DNA from: Quercus robur
Taxonomy: Eukaryota; Streptophyta; Magnoliopsida; Fagales; Fagaceae
Reading direction: 5' to 3'
Assembly: GCF_932294415.1 (NCBI RefSeq)
Contig: NC_065543.1
Location: 44,975,777 to 45,039,776 of the forward strand
Length of the DNA: 64,000 nt
The position numbers and the translations under genes are program-made. Each line of letters starts with the position of its first letter. Position 1 is the first letter of the stretch. Below, one piece after another: positions 57,643 through 64,000 of the stretch. The notes beneath the pieces were generated by a model. That model saw nothing but the letters and a program-made list of their open reading frames with translations. It did not search any database and was not told the origin of the DNA.

Positions 57643-58885
57643 GGATAAGGGCCCAAAATCATATATTGGGCCTTGGGCCTTGGCCGAGAATGTTGATTGG
57701 TCCAAGGACGAATAAATAGTAGTAAGGGTGTTAAGCTCAAAGTCCCGTAAATAACATGCAGACGAAAAGGTTGGGATAGGTGGTCCGAGGAGGAGTGTCT
57801 CCTCGAATAAACGAAGCACAGATCGAATGCATATCCTATCACTCAAAGTGACCTTCCAAGAAACTTCACTAATAAAGGAGTGCATTATGAACACATTGGA
57901 AGAGTGGGAACTAAGAAATATCTAAGAGAAATCTGCTGTCATCACATTAAATGTTCTGCAGCTAACTTTCTGACCGCATTTATGTGGAGAAGACCCCTGA
58001 ACAGTGCTGCATTGGCTATCTCAACTCACAGAGGGCTAGAAATGGTGTCCAATGCGACAAGCACTCAAGTAGTGGCTTGGATGATCAACAAATGGAGAGC
58101 CAAGATCATTAGAACGGAGATATATAATGTAAGGGACCCCTGACAAAGAAGGGGAGGGGAAATTAGAGAAAGAAATTTAAAGAGAAACACTATAGCAATC
58201 AAGAAACAATCATGTAATCATACTTAAGATAAATATACAAGAACTGATCTTCTCGGACTTGTCCGAGGACAACTTTCTTCAGTTGAAATCCATCTACCTT
58301 TTTGTTCTTGTCATTTGAATCAACTTTGTTTGCCATCTAACTCATTCTAACCCAGTTTTCCAACTCACTCTCTATGAATTTATTGTTTTGAGCTTTTTGG
58401 ACCCGAGCCTATTCATTTTTTGGGCTTGGGATTCAAACTTGGTCCCTACAATTGGCGCCATCTGTGGGAGATTTCTAGTGTTATAGTGAGTCTAACATTC
58501 AAGTATGGTAGGTTCAGGTCCACACCAAACAGAATCTATGGGGTCTCAACATATAAACCATTTTGTCAACCTCGAGCGAAGAAGAGACCGAGAGGGAAAA
58601 TTAGAAAGAGAAATCTAAAGAAAAACATTGTAATAGTCAGGAAACAATCGTGTAATCATACTTAAGATAAATATACTAAAACTGATCTCCTTGGAACTAT
58701 CCGAAGACGACTTTCTTCAATTGAAATCCATCTACCTTTCTGTTCTTATCATTTGAATCCACTTTGTTTGACATCTAACTCATTCTAGCCCAGTTTTCCA
58801 ACCCACTCTTTGTAAATTTATTGTTTTGGGCTTTTTGGTCCTGAGCCTATTCATTTTTTGGGCTTGGGATTCAAACTTGGTCCCT

Positions 58886-58888
<3 letters not shown>
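57638..58888 (+). mobile_element. Internally deleted LTR retrotransposon
   Basis: The 5' LTR is 57638-58450 (TGTAGGGATAAGGGCCC to TTGGTCCCTACA). A primer-binding-site-like TTGGCGCCATCTGTGGG follows directly. After about 120 bases of non-coding interior comes a partial second LTR at about 58588-58888, ending in the same CCCTACA. Both sides of the element are (AT)n, so it probably landed in an AT microsatellite. All coding parts are lost. The two LTR parts are about 90 percent alike by eye, so the insertion is old. The primer-site style suggests the Gypsy lineage, but this is not proven. Confidence 0.78.
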
Positions 58889-58920
<32 letters not shown>

Positions 58921-58964
58921 AGTTATACAGAAAAAAAAGACTCATAAATATAAAATCATTCACA

Positions 58965-59600
58965 ATTATGTTTTTTATGGTTTATGTATATTGGACTCCT
59001 TGTTTTCAATACTAAATTAATTCATTTGGTACAAAAATTAAAAAAACTTAGATTAGATAGGACATGTGGCGCAAAATTAAACTCTATAAATTAGATGAGA
59101 CACGTGGTGAAAAATTAGACTCTAATTGAATTTCAATTTAAAATCTAATTAAATTTTCTCTCAGTTTTACCTATATATTCAAATTTGGTAAGGATGGAAT
59201 GTAAAATCCATATTTTACACAATCTAATAAGAAATTGACACATTAGCTTTTTACTTAAAACTTAATACATCCTACCATACCTAATAATACCATATCAATT
59301 TTTTACTTAAAACATGAAATATGGTATTTATTAAGATATTATCATATGTGATTAGATGTATTTATGTTTTGGTAATATGATGATGTGTCATATCCTTATT
59401 GGAGGGTGTAAACCAAAGAGTTTACATCAAGTCCTTACAAAAGAGATTTGAGCCAGGTTAAGAATTAGCCTAACGATCAATTAAAGCTCAACATTGCATC
59501 CTATAATTATTGAATAAAAAACTACGTTTTACAACAAAATGAAAGATCGTATTTTAACAAACTCTTTGATTTTGTACATAAAAAAGAAAATTATTGCTAA
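58965..59600. other. Intergenic: duplicated segment, then AT-rich DNA
   Basis: 58980-59175 is the second copy of the 57450-57612 segment. The segment at 59200-59420 has a weak inverted pair around AACCAAAGAG/TTTACATC-type sequence without clear ends. No gene. Confidence 0.4.
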
Positions 59601-62480
59601 TTTTTTTTTTTTTGATACCATAAAAGGAAGATACAAAGTTATCAGTTTACAAAAGAAGTTGAATTAGCCCAATTGTTATGTATTGGCATTCTAATTGCCA
59701 TAGCTACAACATTATAAACAAAATCAAGTACAATCCTAGGAACCTCTAACAGCTTACAAACTAGTCCATCCATGTACAAAACATCCAGGTCAGCAATGAG
59801 AGACCTCTCATGCCTAGCTGGTTTCTTGGACTTACTAACAAGTTGAATTAGGTCCTTACTGTTGGTTAAAATAGGATCCGTTTAAAGCCATGATTCTTGA
59901 CTGTGAAGACAGCTTCCAACAGAGCCTCCTGCACAGCTCCTTTAATTGTACTAGCGTTGCTGCTATAAACACCATAGAATTTGATAACTCCTTGCTGATC
60001 TTAAGCTTCAAAAGCCCAAGCACTCCTATTAAGCCTCGGGTTTCTAGTCCCTACATTTTAATTAGGAGTTGCCACTGTCCAGTGACATTGCTAGGTTCAT
60101 TACTTAGCCTGCTTCTTGTAATAAAGGGACTGGTTGGCTTGAGAAGACCTCTTTGTACCTGCAAGACAAAGTTTGTGCTGTTAGGATTACTTTCATGGGG
60201 TTGGGCTATTTACCTTCATGTACCATCGTGTTCCTATGGAGCCAAATGGTCCACACAATGTGGTAAAGATGGACTGCATATATTCAAAAGAACCTTCTTC
60301 ATTCCAATAAAGAGCATTATTCAGATTAATTAACCATTGCTGAACAAATATGTCACTAAAATTAGAAGTATGAACAGCCAAAGATGAACCATGCCAACAA
60401 GCTCTAGCAAAAGGGCACAATAAAAACAAATGAGAAGTTGATTCGATCCTCCTTATAGTTGCACATTGGACATAGCTCATCATCAGATATACCCCTAATT
60501 TTTAAAAGCTGCAAAGTTGGAAGACAATCATGTAATAATATCCAAATAAAGGTCCAAATTTTCTGTGGAAGCTTTATCTTCCAAATCAATGCCCAAATTT
60601 TACTTTCAACCAGATTCACCCTATGACTATCAATAGAAGAAGCCAAGCAATCCTTAAGGAGAAGCCTATATGCTGTTTTGACCTCAAAGTCCCCACTCTT
60701 TAAGTGCTTCCACAATAATTTGTCACCTCCAACATTAGTTTTTGGCAAGGGAATTTTCATAATCTCCTCACAGATAGGAAAAGGGTAATAGGTTTGCACT
60801 AAATCTGCATTCCATGAGTAATTCTCTTGATTAATAAGGTCAGTTACAGAACGGTCAGTTATGAAGGGAATGTTCAACATATTATGTTTACACCTAAACC
60901 ACTCATTATCTCTTAAAGGAATGTCTAAACCCTTATTCACCCACCATCTACCTTCCTTAAGCTTAGGATTATCAGATTTAATGATGTTCCTCCAAACCCA
61001 AGATTGATGCAGTTTAGGAGAGCAAGTATGGATGGATCCCCTAGGATAGTACTTTGCCTTGAAGGTTCTTGCAATTAAGGAATTAGGATTATGGCATAAT
61101 CTCCAATATTGTTTAGCCAGCATAGCCTGATTTAAAAGACTAAATCTTCTTAGACCTAAACCCCCCGAAGACTTAGGACAACATATCTTACTCCATTTAA
61201 GAGAATGTAGTTTCTTAACCCCAGGTGCATGACCCCACCAGAATGCCCTAACTATAGAATCCATCCTCCTACATATTGTTTCAGGAACCTTAAAACAAGA
61301 GAAGGTATAGAGGGGGAGGGTTTGAAGTACATAGTTTATTAAAGTTGTTCCCCCAGCTTGAGATAACAGATTTGCTTTCCATCCTTCAAGCTTGGATTGA
61401 AGCTTGGCTACAAGGAATTGGAAGTCAGCCACTCTATTCCCCCTAAGCTTAAAATTAATACCAAGATACTTGCTAGGATATTGAACCAAATTAACATGAA
61501 GTTGTTTGGCCAAATCTTCTTGTTCAGATAGAGGCATGTTAGGAGATCAATAAAGGTCAGATTTTCTAAAATTAATGTCCTGCCCAGAAATCTTACAGTA
61601 CCAATCCAAAATTTTCTTTAAGTTTGTTATTAATTTATTGTCTTTTTTGAAGAAAAACAAAGAGTCATCATCAAACAACAAATGTGTAAAAGTACAGCCA
61701 CTCCTACCAACTTTAACTCCATTGATTAGCTTGTCATGTTCAGCTTTTTGTGAAGACAATGACAAAACATTAGCACACACGAGAAAGAGATAAGGAGAAA
61801 GAGGATAATCCTGTCTCAACCCCTTACAAGGCTTGAAGGATTTAGACCTACTGCCATTAACAAGGAGAGTGTATTGTACTGAAGTCACACATTCCATCAT
61901 CCAATATCCATTGTTAACTAAAGTTCATGGCAGTCAGAATAGCCCTAAGGAAATTCCAACTTACCCTATCATAAGCCTTTTTCATATCAATTTTTAAGGC
62001 TTCAAAGCTACCTTTTCTACCCTTTTTCTTCCTAAGAATGTCCATGATTTCATGAGCAATAAGAATATTGTCAAAAATACTCCTACCTTTTAGAAATGCA
62101 TTTTGAAAGGGAGAAATAAGACTGTCCATGAAAGGCTTTAATCTGTTAACAAGGATTTTGAAGATGGTCTTGTATATCACATTGCAAAGACTAATAGGTC
62201 TAAAGTGTGATACTTCGTCAGGAAAGGGAGTTTTGGGGATAAGGGTGAGGAAAGTGTGATTAAGGGGCTTAAAAAGGGACCCTGAATGAAAAAACGCTTG
62301 AATGGTGTTGACAACATCAGTTTTGACAACCTCTCAATACTGTTGATAAAAGAAAGCATGTATTCCATCAAGACTAGGAGCTTTGTGAGGCCCTAATTGG
62401 AAAATAGTGTCCTTAATCTCCCATGAAGTGACTAATCTACTCATATCCAAGCACTGCTAGTGGGATAGTTTAGGAATATC
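59601..62480 (-). mobile_element. L1-type LINE, 5'-truncated, with RT, zf-RVT and RNase H remains
   Basis: In minus-strand order: EIKDTIFQLGPHKAPSLDGI (about 62420, start of the RT region), FQNAFLKGRSIFDNILIAHE, FEALKIDMKKAYDRVSWNFL (catalytic Asp block) and GLRQDYPLSPYLFLV. Next is THLLFDDDSLFF, where the usual FADD reads FDDD. A 377-codon frame (60404-61537) follows, with SKYLGINFKLRG, the LSQAGGTTLI linker and FWWGHAPGVKK, and ends in the zinc-binding domain ELCPMCNYKED. Weak RNase H-like sequence follows to about 59800, and the tail is a run of A (T on plus) at 59600-59613. The endonuclease domain is absent and stops or frame changes occur near 61540, 61910 and 60480, so it is inactive. 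The canonical GLRQGDPLSP is also altered. Confidence 0.88.
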
Positions 62481-64000
62481 CAAATATTGAAGTTCCGTTT
62501 TAAATATATTCTATATGACTAAGTTAATATATATTAGAAATAATTATTCACTTATTTGTATCTTTATCTTGTATATACTTAATGGATAGTAGTTTTATTT
62601 TTCTTTTTTTTATATAACAAAAAAAAAAATTGAGCTTGCAAGTATGGTCACTATTCCTAACTCACTTAAACCTTATTTTTTTCATGTATTAATTAAGTTT
62701 TAATATATTTCTTATTCTAGAATGATCAAATTTTGTTGTCAATGTTTTAGCCCCTAAAACAAATTCCTGGATATATGTATATCCAAAAGTTCTATCAAGT
62801 TTCAATATATGTTGAAAACTTGAAATACTGAAATGTCATTTCATGAGTCCTCTTGGACATCTTCTAAAGCTCATTTTATATTATGCACCCTACTTTAGTT
62901 CAATGGAAATATATACAATGCCAGTGAATATATCTTGGTTGCTTTATGCAATTGTCAACACTCAAATCTCAATAGTATAGCCAGTAATAAAGTAAAGGAT
63001 GTCCAACTTAATTAATATACAACAGCTACAGATCATAGTTATAATATAAATTAGATAACACCACTAGAACTGTAGCATTCATCTATTCAGACCATTCCTT
63101 TGTACTCTTTTTCATTGTTAATATGAGCAATATATAATGACCTCTTCAAATCTTACGTGAGCAAGCTTACATACTGCAAAAGTTGGGTGCAGAAACAGTC
63201 CTTCTGCTGCAAATTAATGATACCTTGTATATATTATTAGATATGGAATTAATAATGCTAGCTCTTTGTTAGATTAATAAGATTGCCACAGTTCTAGCTA
63301 GAGAAGCTTATTACGCTTTGTTTGGTATAAAATATATCCCACTGTTCCACTTGTAGGATATTTTATTCACTTCTTTGTAATAATCATCCAAGTCTATGCC
63401 TTTTCATCAAGCAAAATATGAACTGTCACTGATTTATCTGTAGAACTTAGAATGAAAAAAAGAAAAAAGAAGAGAGAGTCTCAATTAGTTGCCTAATAAT
63501 ACTTATCTTTGTTGGTTGCAGCATTTTGAAACTAGAAAAGTAGTTCCTGCACAATTTGTACAACCTTGAGTTTTTGAAAGAATATTTAACTGGAGATCGT
63601 GGCCTCAAATTCTAGGTGGTTGGCAGATCACATTAAGTGTGAAAGCATTTGTAGATTTCAATATACTATTGTCGAGATTCGGTAGGCCTGTAAGAGACAT
63701 CAAGAACAAGAAGATGGGTTGTTAAGCATGGTATATTTTGGTCCTGACACTGTCCTTCATTGGGGTTTGTCTTCTAGCTCGTGCAACAGTCGTTTGATTT
63801 GAAGGGAAATAATTTTTACGTTACCAAATTTAACAAGCCAACTTTCTTATCACACTGTAACAAAAAATGTATGGCTTGCTTCACTTCACAACAATGGAAT
63901 AATTGTATAAAATTGATGGTAATAATTTTATAAAAGGAATAACCTTCCTCGGGCAAGGAGTGTCATTTTATATATCATATTCTTCGCAACTTGGAACATT
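62481..64000. other. Intergenic, AT-rich
   Basis: No gene or element recognised. A pyrimidine tract and CAG acceptor at about 63500-63521 are followed by a short open frame (HFETRKVVPAQFVQP then stop). It could be a last exon but has no partner here. Confidence 0.35.

Overview
The window is AT-rich nuclear DNA of a flowering plant. The gene families (class III peroxidase, GASA peptide, U-box/ARM ligase, QAFGGH-type C2H2 zinc finger), the GT-AG introns and the dense CACTA, Mutator-like, MITE, SINE, TRIM and LINE content all say plant. The repeat families suggest a woody eudicot; Fagaceae (oak or chestnut kin) is my guess from general familiarity, not something I can prove here.

I support six host genes. 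Four are single genes on the minus strand with clear products: a four-exon GASA/snakin-type secreted peptide (12.3-13.4 kb), a fifteen-exon GH47 ER-degradation mannosidase resembling Arabidopsis MNS5 (21.7-28.9 kb), a four-exon HhH-GPD DNA glycosylase (44.4-46.4 kb) and an intronless U-box/ARM E3 ligase of the PUB38-41 type (51.6-53.2 kb). A C2H2 zinc-finger regulator (42.4-43.2 kb, minus) lies tail-to-tail with an intronless secreted class III peroxidase (39.5-40.5 kb, plus). The neighbours share no obvious pathway, as is normal in plant euchromatin.

The rest is mostly mobile DNA. 0-12 kb holds SINE, solo-LTR, LINE, RTE and MITE pieces, a palindromic repeat cluster at 5.7-6.3 kb and a complete 280-bp TRIM at 11.2 kb. 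16-21 kb has a LINE 3' end, a MITE, an RTE 3' end and a SINE. An intron of the mannosidase gene carries a 1.07-kb Mutator-like element and a duplicated piece of exon. 30.0-38.1 kb is one whole 8.1-kb CACTA transposon with matching termini and a TGA target duplication. It has no recognisable transposase but carries host gene pieces: exons of a WDR20-like WD-repeat gene and one exon of a valyl-tRNA synthetase gene, both with splice sites still attached, so they were captured as genomic DNA. 46.5-50.1 kb and 54-59 kb are nested SINEs, MITEs and LTR remains. 59.6-62.5 kb is an antisense 5'-truncated L1-type LINE. 62.5-64 kb shows nothing I can assign.

The most interesting item is the gene-capturing CACTA element. 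After it come the duplicated exon fragment and the GC-AG intron in the mannosidase gene, the complete TRIM, and several repeats with exact target-site duplications.
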